64,000 nt of DNA from Terriglobus roseus DSM 18391. Its GTDB lineage: Bacteria > Acidobacteriota > Terriglobia > Terriglobales > Acidobacteriaceae. A model generated the notes under the pieces. That model saw only the letters and a program-made list of their open reading frames with translations, was not told where the DNA came from and made no database searches. Below, one piece after another: positions 1 to 7,293 of the stretch (position 1 is its first letter; every line of letters begins with the position of its first letter). The DNA lies in assembly GCF_000265425.1 (NCBI RefSeq), contig NC_018014.1, positions 2,914,001 to 2,978,000 on the forward strand. The letters are read 5' to 3'. The position numbers were made by a program, and so were the translations under genes.

Positions 1-191
1 GGAACTATATCTTCGGTGGTCTGCCACTCGATCACGACTACCAGGTATGGGCAAAAGCAGGCGAAATAACCACTCCGGTCAAACCTGTCAGCTCGTTCAT
101 GGGGATGCATGACGTGACGATGAACTTCCACATCGCAGCCGACAGCCACACATCGGAAGCTCCGAAGACTATCGAGACCGCAAAGCAGTAG
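1..191 (+). CDS. C-terminal end of a secreted carboxypeptidase-regulatory-like protein (partial)
   Basis: Only the last 62 codons are in the window. The open frame runs from base 3 to a TAG at 189-191. The visible sequence begins NYIFGGLPLDHDYQVWAKAG, the usual pattern of the last strands of a carboxypeptidase-regulatory-like (Ig-fold) domain, in which a 'Y.F.gLp.g.Y.v.a' segment carries a short transported or surface-exposed module. Such domains are very common in secreted and TonB-associated proteins of Acidobacteria. The function of the whole protein cannot be told from this fragment. A further protein with the same kind of domain lies just downstream. Confidence 0.6.
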   Translation, partial: NYIFGGLPLDHDYQVWAKAGEITTPVKPVSSFMGMHDVTMNFHIAADSHTSEAPKTIETAKQ

Positions 192-346
192 TTCTGTCGG
201 CGACCTCAGTCGGAAGAAGCACCCGGCATCAAGAGCTGTCTCCCCGAAGGCCAGCGTGATCGCCATCACTCGATGGCGGACCGTAAGGAAAGCACAACTA
301 TTCACCATGTCACGGTGGACGAGAGGGATCTTGTCTTCCAGAATTC

Positions 347-1582
347 GTGAGGCACCAGCTGAAGCTGAAACAACTATTGGGCGGTCCAGATCGCGTCGGT
401 CAGAGAGATGAGTCGGTCGGCGCGGCGTGCGCTCTCACACCACCGCACGTGGAAGAGACTGCGAGCGATGTCGTCCAGCTCTATCAACAAAGTTGCGCAC
501 GGCTAGGCCTGCTTACTATGAGCTGTATGTTTGTCGCCCTTCCTCTCTGGGGCCAGAACCAGGCCGCGCTCCACCTGCCAGATGGCCCAACTCCACAGAG
601 CACATCGTCCATGGCAATAGCGCAGGCCACGACACAAGGTGACTCCACACTGTCGGGCATGATTCTTGACACTGCCGGCGCTTCCATCGTGGGGATTGCT
701 CTCCACTTGGAAGACGTTGCTGGTAAGGACATTCGGCAAGCGTCAACGGATATCGACGGAAAGTTCACCTTTGGCAAAGTGGCTTCCGGGACCTACCGTG
801 TCGTCGTGCTGCCGCAGAATGGCTTTGAGGGATACACCACCGAGAGTTTCGACGTCGGCTCGCAAGAGGCCGTGGCGATCTACGCAATCACGCTGGGGAT
901 CGCATCCGCCAGCAGTGAGGTGACCGTACGACCGACGGAGATAATCGCAGCCGAGCAGATTAAGGCACAGGAGAAACAGCGACTGATCGGCATCCTGCCC
1001 AACTACTACATCAGCTTCGTGCACGATGCAGCGCCAATGACCGCGAAGCAGAAGTACGGCTTAGCGCTTCATGAGTTTCTCGATCCAACGCGCTTTGCTG
1101 GCACGGCAATCGTAGCGGGCGTGGAACAAGCGAATAACTCGTATGCTGGTTACGGATCAGGTGCGGCAGGATACGGAAAACGCTACGCCGCCGCATATGG
1201 CGACGGTCTCTTCCAGAGCATTTTGAGCCATGCAGTCTTCCCCTCTCTCCTTCACCAGGATCCTCGCTACTTCTATCAGGGGACGGGCACGACCAAGTCA
1301 CGCGCCTTGCACGCCATCAGCTTCGCTGTGGCTGTGCGAAACGACAATGGCCATACGGCTCCGAATTACTCCTACCTGCTCGGCGACATTGGGGCCGGCA
1401 TGATATCGAACCTCTACTATCCGCATGCTGACCGCGGTTATGGCTTGGTCTTTACAAATGCAATAATCAGCATGGGAGGACGCGCAGCGGGCGGTTTGCT
1501 GCACGAATTTCTCGATAAGCACATTACAAAGAATGTCCCGCGAACGGGGACTTCGTCCACCAGCGGAAAGATCCAACCGTAG
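347..1582 (+). CDS. Secreted protein with carboxypeptidase-regulatory-like domain
   Basis: Up to 411 aa. The frame opens at a GTG (347), but a hydrophobic signal-peptide-like stretch lies at residues 50-70 (LGLLTMSCMFVALPLWGQ), so GTG 449 or ATG 518 may be the true start. Residues ~100-185 form a carboxypeptidase-regulatory-like Ig fold (GMILDTAGASIVG..., then DGKFTFGKVASGTYRVVV). The remaining ~200 residues are rich in Tyr, Gly and His (for example HQDPRYFYQGTG and GGRAAGGLLHEFLDKH). This looks like a recurrent acidobacterial exported family of unknown function. A periplasmic or outer-membrane location is inferred from the signal sequence. The function is not recognised. Confidence 0.75.
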   Translation: MRHQLKLKQLLGGPDRVGQRDESVGAACALTPPHVEETASDVVQLYQQSCARLGLLTMSCMFVALPLWGQNQAALHLPDGPTPQSTSSMAIAQATTQGDSTLSGMILDTAGASIVGIALHLEDVAGKDIRQASTDIDGKFTFGKVASGTYRVVVLPQNGFEGYTTESFDVGSQEAVAIYAITLGIASASSEVTVRPTEIIAAEQIKAQEKQRLIGILPNYYISFVHDAAPMTAKQKYGLALHEFLDPTRFAGTAIVAGVEQANNSYAGYGSGAAGYGKRYAAAYGDGLFQSILSHAVFPSLLHQDPRYFYQGTGTTKSRALHAISFAVAVRNDNGHTAPNYSYLLGDIGAGMISNLYYPHADRGYGLVFTNAIISMGGRAAGGLLHEFLDKHITKNVPRTGTSSTSGKIQP

Positions 1583-1621
1583 GTAGGGCCACCGCCGGTA
1601 TGTCGTCAGAGGGCCCTACCT
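1581..1621 (+). terminator. Stem-loop after the secreted protein gene
   Basis: AGGTAGGGCC (1581-1590) pairs fully with GGCCCTACCT (1612-1621) around a 21-base loop, starting at the stop codon of the upstream gene. No T-run follows, so it may be a weak terminator or an RNA-stabilising hairpin. Confidence 0.4.
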
Positions 1622-1830
1622 GTGGGATCTCAACTTGCAAAGATTGTCAGTTCCCTGCTCGCCAGCCTTGTCCGGGTCGAAGACCAACACGATCTTACGG
1701 ATATCGTTGGCGATCGCCAGTTCAAGGTGCGCGACGGTGAACGCTGTGCCGCAAGTCGCTACAGCCGTCTTGATGCCGCCGGCGTACAGAGTGGTCGCGT
1801 CCCCCTTTGCCCTCGATCATCACTGTCTTA
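1621..1830 (-). pseudogene. dnaG: DnaG-type primase Toprim fragment, frameshifted
   Basis: On the minus strand this stretch encodes KTVMIEGKG in one frame and then, after one extra G in a run of five (about 1801-1805), ATTLYAGGIKTAVATCGTAF followed by KIVLVFDPDKAGEQGTD in the next. This is the Toprim core of bacterial primases: the V.EG.D strand, the AVA..GTA.T segment and the D.D.AG metal site. No N-terminal zinc or RNA-polymerase domain and no C-terminal helicase-binding domain can be read on either side. It is therefore a fragment of roughly 65 codons, probably left by an old plasmid, phage or duplication event. The match is made by eye to DnaG. Confidence 0.65.
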
Positions 1831-1942
1831 GGTTTTGAACATCGGGCAAACCTGACTCGAGCTCGCCACACATCTTAAAGATGTAGCTTAGGCCCTCCCG
1901 TCGCGGGTCAAATGGCGCATTTAAGATCGCAATCCTCGAGTC

Positions 1943-2217
1943 CTAAACCAAGGAACGCAACTGCTTCCCTAGGATAGGTGTAAGTCTGATTCGGGAATCT
2001 CGGCGAGCGGGGCGATCAGCCCAATGGCTCTTCTGAATAAGCTCGCGTACATATCCTGGATATCGACGCTCCTTCGTCGATACTTTCAGTCCCCCACTTC
2101 CAGCCTCGGGGCCAAAGAGATGAATAGGGACGCTTTCCAACGGAGTTTCCGCCAGTATGCGTACCAGTAGGAGCAGGTAGACATCCGGCAGACTGTGTGG
2201 AAGGCATAGAAACAGAT
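1943..2217 (-). pseudogene. Truncated ORF abutting tRNA-Ser
   Basis: An open minus-strand frame (in-frame ATG at 2140, but open up to the tRNA terminator) reads LPDVYLLLLVRILAETPLES, then VPIHLFGPEAGSGG and VSTKERRYPGYVRE, ending at TAG 1943-1945. Its composition looks protein-like, but no start codon with a ribosome site is present and no family was recognised. Its 5' end is cut where the tRNA-Ser terminator begins, which suggests a gene remnant left by recombination at the tRNA. It could also be a chance ORF. Confidence 0.3.
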
Positions 2218-2240
2218 AAACCCCTCAGATAGAGGGGTTT
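2218..2240 (-). terminator. Rho-independent terminator of tRNA-Ser
   Basis: Perfect 9-bp stem AAACCCCTC / GAGGGGTTT with loop AGATA, lying 32 bases past the CCA end of the tRNA. On the minus strand the stem ends in TTT and runs into ATCTGTTT. Confidence 0.8.
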
Positions 2241-2272
2241 ATGGCGTTCCGTGTAGAACTTAATGAAGGTCG

Positions 2273-2364
2273 TGGCGGAGAGTGAGGGATTCGAACCCCC
2301 GATAGACTTACGCCTATGTCTGATTTCGAGTCAGGTGCATTCAACCGGGCTCTGCCAACTCTCC
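2273..2364 (-). tRNA. tRNA-Ser (anticodon CGA)
   Basis: The minus strand reads GGAGAGTTGGCAGAGCC... and closes with the matching ACTCTCC, discriminator G and an encoded CCA (2273-2275). The anticodon arm CTGACTCGAAATCAG gives anticodon CGA. A long variable arm (class II, as in Ser and Leu tRNAs) and the T-arm GGGGGTTCGAATCCCTC are visible. It decodes UCG. Both a promoter and a terminator can be placed around it. Confidence 0.95.
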
Positions 2365-2374
2365 GACTTGATCG

Positions 2375-2403
2375 AGTATAGAGGTTCGGACGGGACACGG
2401 CAA
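2375..2403 (-). promoter_or_regulatory. Sigma-70-type promoter of tRNA-Ser
   Basis: On the minus strand TTGCCG (2398-2403) and TATACT (2375-2380) are separated by exactly 17 bases, and the -10 box lies 11 bases from the mature tRNA 5' end. Inferred from consensus match and position. Confidence 0.65.
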
Positions 2404-2817
2404 ACCGCTTTGTCGCGGAATGCGAACCACCGTTCCCACCCCACGCGGTTATCCGCCTTCTTCGCCGTCGAAGCACTTTCTCAAGTTCCGGGACCACATT
2501 TCCACGGCAACTCTTCGTACAGTTGAAGTTGCGGTTACCCACATCGGAACGACCACAAGTGCCGCCAGACTTTTGCACCGGCATCCCACATCTTGTGCTT
2601 GCGCGGTCACCCGGCACGAGCTAAAGTACATCTACTTCCGATGCAGTGCATGGCACCGCTCCCCAGCGATCCCTGCACAAGCGAAGCTAAAGCGAAAAAA
2701 GCAGCAGTTAGACGATGGTCGAAGGCAAGGCGGTCTTGCTGGAAACACATCGCCCGAAACGAATGTTCTCCACCCCATTTCGGCAGCGCGCCTTCAATGG
2801 CGCATGCAAGGAGCACC
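2404..2817. other. Non-coding region upstream of nrdA
   Basis: About 410 bases between the tRNA-Ser promoter and nrdA. The nrdA frame stays open back to 2593, but the added residues are low in conservation pattern and lack the ATP-cone consensus, so I treat them as untranslated leader. No convincing NrdR box pair, riboswitch or terminator was seen. The nrdA promoter is presumably here. Confidence 0.5.
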
Positions 2818-5295
2818 ATGGCGAGCACTACCGTCCAGACCAGCCTTTCCGATATCCTTCCCGGCTTCCCCGCCCGCGAAGAAACGCCCGTCATGCACGT
2901 CAAAAAGCGGAACGGCGCTCTCGAACCGGTAGACGTCAACAAGATCGTCCGCGCCGTGCAGCGCTCTGGCTACGGCCTGCAGCACGTCGATGCGATCCGC
3001 ATCGCATCCAAGACCATCGGTGGTCTCTATGACGGCGCGACCACCCGCGAACTGGACGCCATCTCCATCGACACTGCCGCTTCCCTTATTGCGGAAGAGC
3101 CGCAGTACTCCAAGCTGGCTTCGCGGCTGCTGCTGGCCACCATCCTCAAGGAAGTCGCCGGTCAAAACCTGCACTCCTTCTCGCAGTCCGTCGAGTACGG
3201 CGCGCAGGTCGGCATCGTCTCGCCCGCAGTCGCAGAGTTCGTACGCATCCACATGCGCAAGCTGAACCAGGCCATCAAGGAAGACAACGACGACCGCTTC
3301 GAGTACTTCGGCCTGCGCACCGTATACGACCGCTACCTGCTCCGCGATCCCCTCTCCCGCAAGGTCATCGAGACCCCGCAGCATTTCTTCCTGCGCGTCG
3401 CCTGCGGTCTCGCCGGCACCCCGCACGAAGCAATTGAGTTCTACAACCTGATCTCCTCGCACGACTACATGCCGTCGTCGCCCACGCTCTTCAACAGCGG
3501 TACGAAGCACCCGCAGATGTCGAGCTGCTACCTGCATGACTCACCGCAGGACTCGCTCGAATCCATCTACGACTCCTACAAGGACGTCGCGCTGCTCAGC
3601 AAGTTCTCCGGCGGCATCGGCCTCGCCTTTCACCGCGTCCGCAGCGAAGGATCGCTGATCCGTGCCACCAACGGCCTCTCCAACGGCATCGTGCCGTGGC
3701 TGCGTACGCTCGACTCCTCCGTCGCCGCCGTCAACCAGGGCGGTAAGCGGAAGGGTGCATGCTGCGTCTACCTCGAGCCTTGGCACGCGGACATCGAGAG
3801 CTTCTTGGAACTCCGCGAGAACACCGGCGATCTCTCCCGCCGCACCTACAACCTGAACCTCGCCAACTGGATTCCCGACCTCTTCATGAAGCGCGTCGAC
3901 GAGGACGGCATGTGGTCGCTCTTCGACCCCAAGCTCGTCCCGCAGCTCCCTGACCTCTTCGGGGAAGAGTTCGAAAAGGCCTACATCCAGGCCGAAGAAG
4001 ACAAGATCTACTACCGCCAGATGAAGGCGCGAGACCTTTACGCACGCATGATGCGTTCGCTTGCCGAAACCGGCAACGGCTGGATGACCTTCAAGGACGC
4101 CTGCAACGTCAAGAACAACCAGACAGGCCTGCCCGGCAACGTGATCCATCTGTCGAACCTGTGCACGGAGATCACGGAAGTCACCAGCAAGGACGAGACG
4201 GCTGTGTGCAACCTGGGCTCGGTGAACCTAGGTCGTCACATGAAGACTGACGAAAACGGCAAGACGGTATTCGACTTCGAGAAGCTCGCCAACACCGTCC
4301 GGGTTGCCGTGCCCATGCTCGACCGCGTCATCGACATCAACTTCTACCCGGTGCAGCAGGCCCTCAAGGCCAACAACCGCTGGCGCCCCGTAGGCCTTGG
4401 CGTCATGGGTCTGCAGGACGTCTTCTTCCAGATGCGTCTTCCCTTCGACTCCCCCGAAGCGCAGGCACTCTCGACCAAGATTCAGGAAGAGATCTACTAC
4501 TACGCCATGCTCGCCACCACCGAGCTCGCCGAGAAGAACGGACCGCACCCCTCGTTCAACGAGACCCGCCTCGCACAGGGCAACTTCCAGTTCGACCTAT
4601 GGAAGATCACGCCCAGCGAGCCCGAGCGTTGGGAGGCACTGCGCCAGCGCATCAAGCAGTCTGGAGTGCGCAACTCCCTACTGATCGCCATCGCACCTAC
4701 GGCGACCATCGCATCCATCGTCGGCTGCTATGAGTGCATCGAGCCGCAGATCTCCAACCTCTTCAAGCGCGAAACCCTCTCAGGCGAGTTCCTGCAGGTC
4801 AACCGCTACCTCATCAACGAGCTCAAGGCACTCGGCATGTGGAACGAAGAGATGCGCATGAAGCTCAAGATGTCCGAAGGTTCCGTACAGAACATCGACG
4901 ACCTCACCGACGAGCTGAAGCTCATCTACCGCACCGTCTGGGAAGTCCCCATGCGCAGCCTCATCGATATGGCAGCAGCACGCAACGCCTACATCGACCA
5001 GGCACAGTCGCTCAACCTATTCAGCGAGTCGCCCAACATCGGCCGCCTCTCCTCCATGTACATGTACGCCTGGAAGCAGGGCCTCAAGACGACCTACTAC
5101 CTGCGTTCGCGTCCCGCAACCAAGATCGCGAAGACCACCGTACAGAAGGGCGCCATGTCCTCCAGCCTGCCGCAGACCGCACAGGCCCAGTTGCAGAACG
5201 TCTCCGTCCCCGAGCCGGAGCAGCAGCCCATCGACGCCTCCGCAGCCATCGCCTGCTCTCTCGAAAACCCTGAGAGCTGCGAGGCCTGCCAGTAA
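2818..5295 (+). CDS. nrdA: Ribonucleoside-diphosphate reductase, alpha subunit (class Ia)
   Basis: 825 aa catalytic subunit that reduces ribonucleoside diphosphates to deoxyribonucleotides with the radical supplied by NrdB. The ATG at 2818 follows the ribosome site AAGGAG by about 9 bases. Residues ~25-120 form the ATP-cone (VKKRNGALEPVDVNKIVRAV) for allosteric dATP control. The catalytic set is visible: Cys237 (SSCYLHD) and Cys464 (AVCNLGS) as the redox pair, and NLCTE with Asn447, thiyl Cys449 and Glu451. The C-terminal tail ends CEACQ (Cys821, Cys824), the swinging thiol pair that re-reduces the active site. nrdB follows 115 bases downstream. Confidence 0.96.
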   Translation: MASTTVQTSLSDILPGFPAREETPVMHVKKRNGALEPVDVNKIVRAVQRSGYGLQHVDAIRIASKTIGGLYDGATTRELDAISIDTAASLIAEEPQYSKLASRLLLATILKEVAGQNLHSFSQSVEYGAQVGIVSPAVAEFVRIHMRKLNQAIKEDNDDRFEYFGLRTVYDRYLLRDPLSRKVIETPQHFFLRVACGLAGTPHEAIEFYNLISSHDYMPSSPTLFNSGTKHPQMSSCYLHDSPQDSLESIYDSYKDVALLSKFSGGIGLAFHRVRSEGSLIRATNGLSNGIVPWLRTLDSSVAAVNQGGKRKGACCVYLEPWHADIESFLELRENTGDLSRRTYNLNLANWIPDLFMKRVDEDGMWSLFDPKLVPQLPDLFGEEFEKAYIQAEEDKIYYRQMKARDLYARMMRSLAETGNGWMTFKDACNVKNNQTGLPGNVIHLSNLCTEITEVTSKDETAVCNLGSVNLGRHMKTDENGKTVFDFEKLANTVRVAVPMLDRVIDINFYPVQQALKANNRWRPVGLGVMGLQDVFFQMRLPFDSPEAQALSTKIQEEIYYYAMLATTELAEKNGPHPSFNETRLAQGNFQFDLWKITPSEPERWEALRQRIKQSGVRNSLLIAIAPTATIASIVGCYECIEPQISNLFKRETLSGEFLQVNRYLINELKALGMWNEEMRMKLKMSEGSVQNIDDLTDELKLIYRTVWEVPMRSLIDMAAARNAYIDQAQSLNLFSESPNIGRLSSMYMYAWKQGLKTTYYLRSRPATKIAKTTVQKGAMSSSLPQTAQAQLQNVSVPEPEQQPIDASAAIACSLENPESCEACQ

Positions 5296-5345
5296 GACAT
5301 ACGTGTGGGGCGGCCTTAAGGCGGCCCCGCACGCCCTGTTATCCC

Positions 5346-5367
5346 GCGTGCTTTGCAGAAAGCACGC
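5346..5367 (+). promoter_or_regulatory. Perfect stem-loop in the nrdA-nrdB spacer
   Basis: GCGTGCTTT (5346-5354) pairs with AAAGCACGC (5359-5367) around loop GCAG. A second GC-rich inverted repeat, GGGGCGGCC TTAA GGCGGCCCC with one mismatch, lies just before it, at about 5307-5328. Neither is followed by a T-run. They may set the nrdA:nrdB expression ratio by processing or partial termination, which is inference. Confidence 0.45.
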
Positions 5368-5410
5368 CCGCCGCACGCAGGCGAAACAAGTTCGTTAGGA
5401 GTCCTATCCA

Positions 5411-6463
5411 ATGTCCACCATCGCAACGCCAGTAACCACGGCTAACTCCGTCGCAGCACCGATCTCCATCCTTGATCCCGGCATGTGTCTCACGCTTCGT
5501 CCGATGAAGTACCCGGTCTACTACGACATGTTCCGCGACGGTATCAAGAACACCTGGACCGTGGAAGAAGTCGACTTCTCCACCGACCTCGTCGATCTTC
5601 GTTCGAAGATGAGCCCGGCCGAGATCCACACCATCAAGCGCCTCGTGGCCTTCTTCGCGACCGGCGACTCCATCGTCTCGAACAACCTCGTGCTCAATCT
5701 CTACAAGCACATCAACTCGCCCGAAGCGCGCCTCTACCTCTCGCGCCAGCTCTACGAGGAGGCCGTGCACGTCCAGTTCTACCTGACGCTGCTCGACAAC
5801 TACGTCCCCGACCAGAAAGAGCGCGAAGAGGCCTTCTCCGCCGTTGAGAACATCCCCTCCATCCAGAAGAAAGCCGAGTTCTGTATGAAGTGGATGGACT
5901 CCATCCAGGCCCTCGACACGCTCGAGACGCGCGATCACCGCCGCCAGTTTCTGCTCAACCTCATCTGCTTCGCGTCGTCGATTGAAGGCCTCTTCTTCTT
6001 CGCGGCCTTCGCCTACGTCTACTTCTTCCGTTCGAAGGGCCTGCTGCACGGCCTGGCATCGGGCACGAACTGGGTCTTCCGTGACGAAAGCTGCCACCTC
6101 GAGTTCGCCTTTGAGGTCGTCAACACCGTCCGCCAGCAGGAACCAGACCTCTGGGACGCCGATCTTGAGCGCCAGATCATCGAAATGCTCGAGGAAGCCG
6201 TTGACTGCGAAGCACAATTCGCAGACGATCTGCTCTCCGGCGGCGTCGCCGGACTCTCCGTCCGCGACATGCGCGCTTACCTCGGCTACGTCGCCGACAG
6301 CCGCCTGCAGCGACTCGGCATCGCGCCTCACTTCAAGACCAAGAACCCCTTCAGCTTCATGGAGCTGCAGGACGTCCAGGAGCTCACCAACTTCTTCGAA
6401 CGCCGCGTCTCGGCCTACCAGACCGCGGTCGAAGGCGAAGTTGGCTTTGGCGAAGATTTTTAA
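5411..6463 (+). CDS. nrdB: Ribonucleoside-diphosphate reductase, beta subunit (tyrosyl-radical type)
   Basis: 350 aa di-iron protein that generates the radical used by NrdA. The metal ligands of the family can be placed at Asp86 (ATGDSIVS), Glu117 and His120 (YEEAVHVQFY), Glu192 (SSIEG), and Glu226 and His229 (RDESCHLEF). Tyr124, four residues after His120, matches the radical tyrosine of E. coli NrdB (Tyr122), so this is not a Phe-substituted Mn/Fe subclass enzyme. AGGAG is visible just before ATG 5411. A strong terminator follows the gene. Confidence 0.95.
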   Translation: MSTIATPVTTANSVAAPISILDPGMCLTLRPMKYPVYYDMFRDGIKNTWTVEEVDFSTDLVDLRSKMSPAEIHTIKRLVAFFATGDSIVSNNLVLNLYKHINSPEARLYLSRQLYEEAVHVQFYLTLLDNYVPDQKEREEAFSAVENIPSIQKKAEFCMKWMDSIQALDTLETRDHRRQFLLNLICFASSIEGLFFFAAFAYVYFFRSKGLLHGLASGTNWVFRDESCHLEFAFEVVNTVRQQEPDLWDADLERQIIEMLEEAVDCEAQFADDLLSGGVAGLSVRDMRAYLGYVADSRLQRLGIAPHFKTKNPFSFMELQDVQELTNFFERRVSAYQTAVEGEVGFGEDF

Positions 6464-6492
6464 CGAACAATTCCGCACGATAATCCAGTGAC

Positions 6493-6529
6493 AAAGAAAG
6501 CTGCCCGCACATCGCCGGGCAGCTTCTTT
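6493..6529 (+). terminator. Rho-independent terminator of nrdAB
   Basis: GCTGCCCG (6500-6507) pairs with CGGGCAGC (6516-6523), extended by AAAGAA / TTCTTT flanks, with a T-rich 3' side. It starts about 30 bases after the nrdB stop. Confidence 0.85.
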
Positions 6530-6553
6530 CGTCTGTTCACCATCTCAAAAACC

Positions 6554-7192
6554 ATGCGAGTGGAAGAAGAAGTTCGCATCCCCGACGCGGTGGATGTGGT
6601 AGAGCCCAACCAGGTCGAGTCCACCATTGAAGCGAAGCAGATTGGCGACCGCATCCGGCGCCTCCGCATGAAACGCTCCATGGGTCTCGTCGAACTCGGC
6701 AAGAAAACCGGCCTCTCGGCCAGCTTCCTGTCCCAGCTGGAAACCGGTCGTGTTGTCCCCACGGTTCGAAACCTGGCGCGTATCTCCATCACCTTCGGCA
6801 AAGATCTCTCGTACTTCTTCCGCGACGAGCAGCCCATCACCTTCCGCATCCTCCGCCAGTCGGAGCGCGTACGCCTGCAGAAGAACGCCGGAACCGTACC
6901 GACCTTCCTCTCGGAAAACCTCAGCGGCCTCATCGCCGACAGCAGCATGGTTCCCTGCATCGCAGAATTTCGCGGTACCGCCGAAGAGGTCTGCTTCCGG
7001 CCCCGCATCTTCGAAGGCGTTGAATTCACCATGGTCGTCGAAGGTACCCTCACCCTCGTCTCTGAGATGGAAACACGCACCTTGGAATGCGGTGATGTCG
7101 CCTGGCTCGACGCCATGCGCAAGCGCCAGTACACCTGCGACCCCGGCGAACGCGCACGCGCCATCATCATCACGCGTCCCAACCGCAACTAG
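6554..7192 (+). CDS. XRE-family transcriptional regulator with C-terminal cupin domain
   Basis: 212 aa from ATG 6554. A longer frame from 6488 would start inside the nrdB terminator and is rejected. Residues ~28-85 form an XRE helix-turn-helix (GDRIRRLRMKRSMGLVELGKKTG, SFLSQLETGRVVPTVRNLARIS). Residues ~120-205 form a cupin barrel (GVEFTMVVEGTLTLVSEMETR, LECGDVAWLDA). Proteins of this build bind an operator through the N-terminus and a small ligand through the cupin, and often control amino-acid, polyamine or stress genes. The target here is unknown. The pabB-pabC gene follows at about 100 bases but is separated by a hairpin. Confidence 0.85.
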   Translation: MRVEEEVRIPDAVDVVEPNQVESTIEAKQIGDRIRRLRMKRSMGLVELGKKTGLSASFLSQLETGRVVPTVRNLARISITFGKDLSYFFRDEQPITFRILRQSERVRLQKNAGTVPTFLSENLSGLIADSSMVPCIAEFRGTAEEVCFRPRIFEGVEFTMVVEGTLTLVSEMETRTLECGDVAWLDAMRKRQYTCDPGERARAIIITRPNRN

Positions 7193-7212
7193 ACACATCC
7201 GACGACACAGTT

Positions 7213-7249
7213 AGAACCCCACGTCTCCCTCTCTGAGACATGGGGTTCT
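7213..7249. repeat. Dispersed hairpin element, copy A
   Basis: AGAACCCCACGTCTC (7213-7227) pairs with GAGACATGGGGTTCT (7235-7249). The same core, CCCACGTCTC ... GAGACGTGGG, recurs at 29378-29403 and 49720-49745, always between genes. It may also act as a transcription terminator for the regulator gene. Confidence 0.75.
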
Positions 7250-7293
7250 TCGTTTCGCACACCCCGACGCACGGGACGCGAGACACTATTGCC

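Noticed and set aside
2225..2617. Leftward 130-codon frame across tRNA-Ser
   Set aside because: Covers the tRNA and its promoter; not a plausible gene.
2580..2650. Possible NrdR box (CACATCTTGTGC-like) upstream of nrdA
   Set aside because: Only one weak half-match; NrdR sites come as two phased boxes, and none could be paired here.
2593..2817. N-terminal extension of NrdA by 75 residues
   Set aside because: The internal ATG 2818 has a strong ribosome site, and the ATP-cone begins shortly after it, as in other NrdA proteins.
5339..6478. Leftward 379-codon frame over nrdB
   Set aside because: Antisense shadow; the rightward frame has all di-iron ligands.
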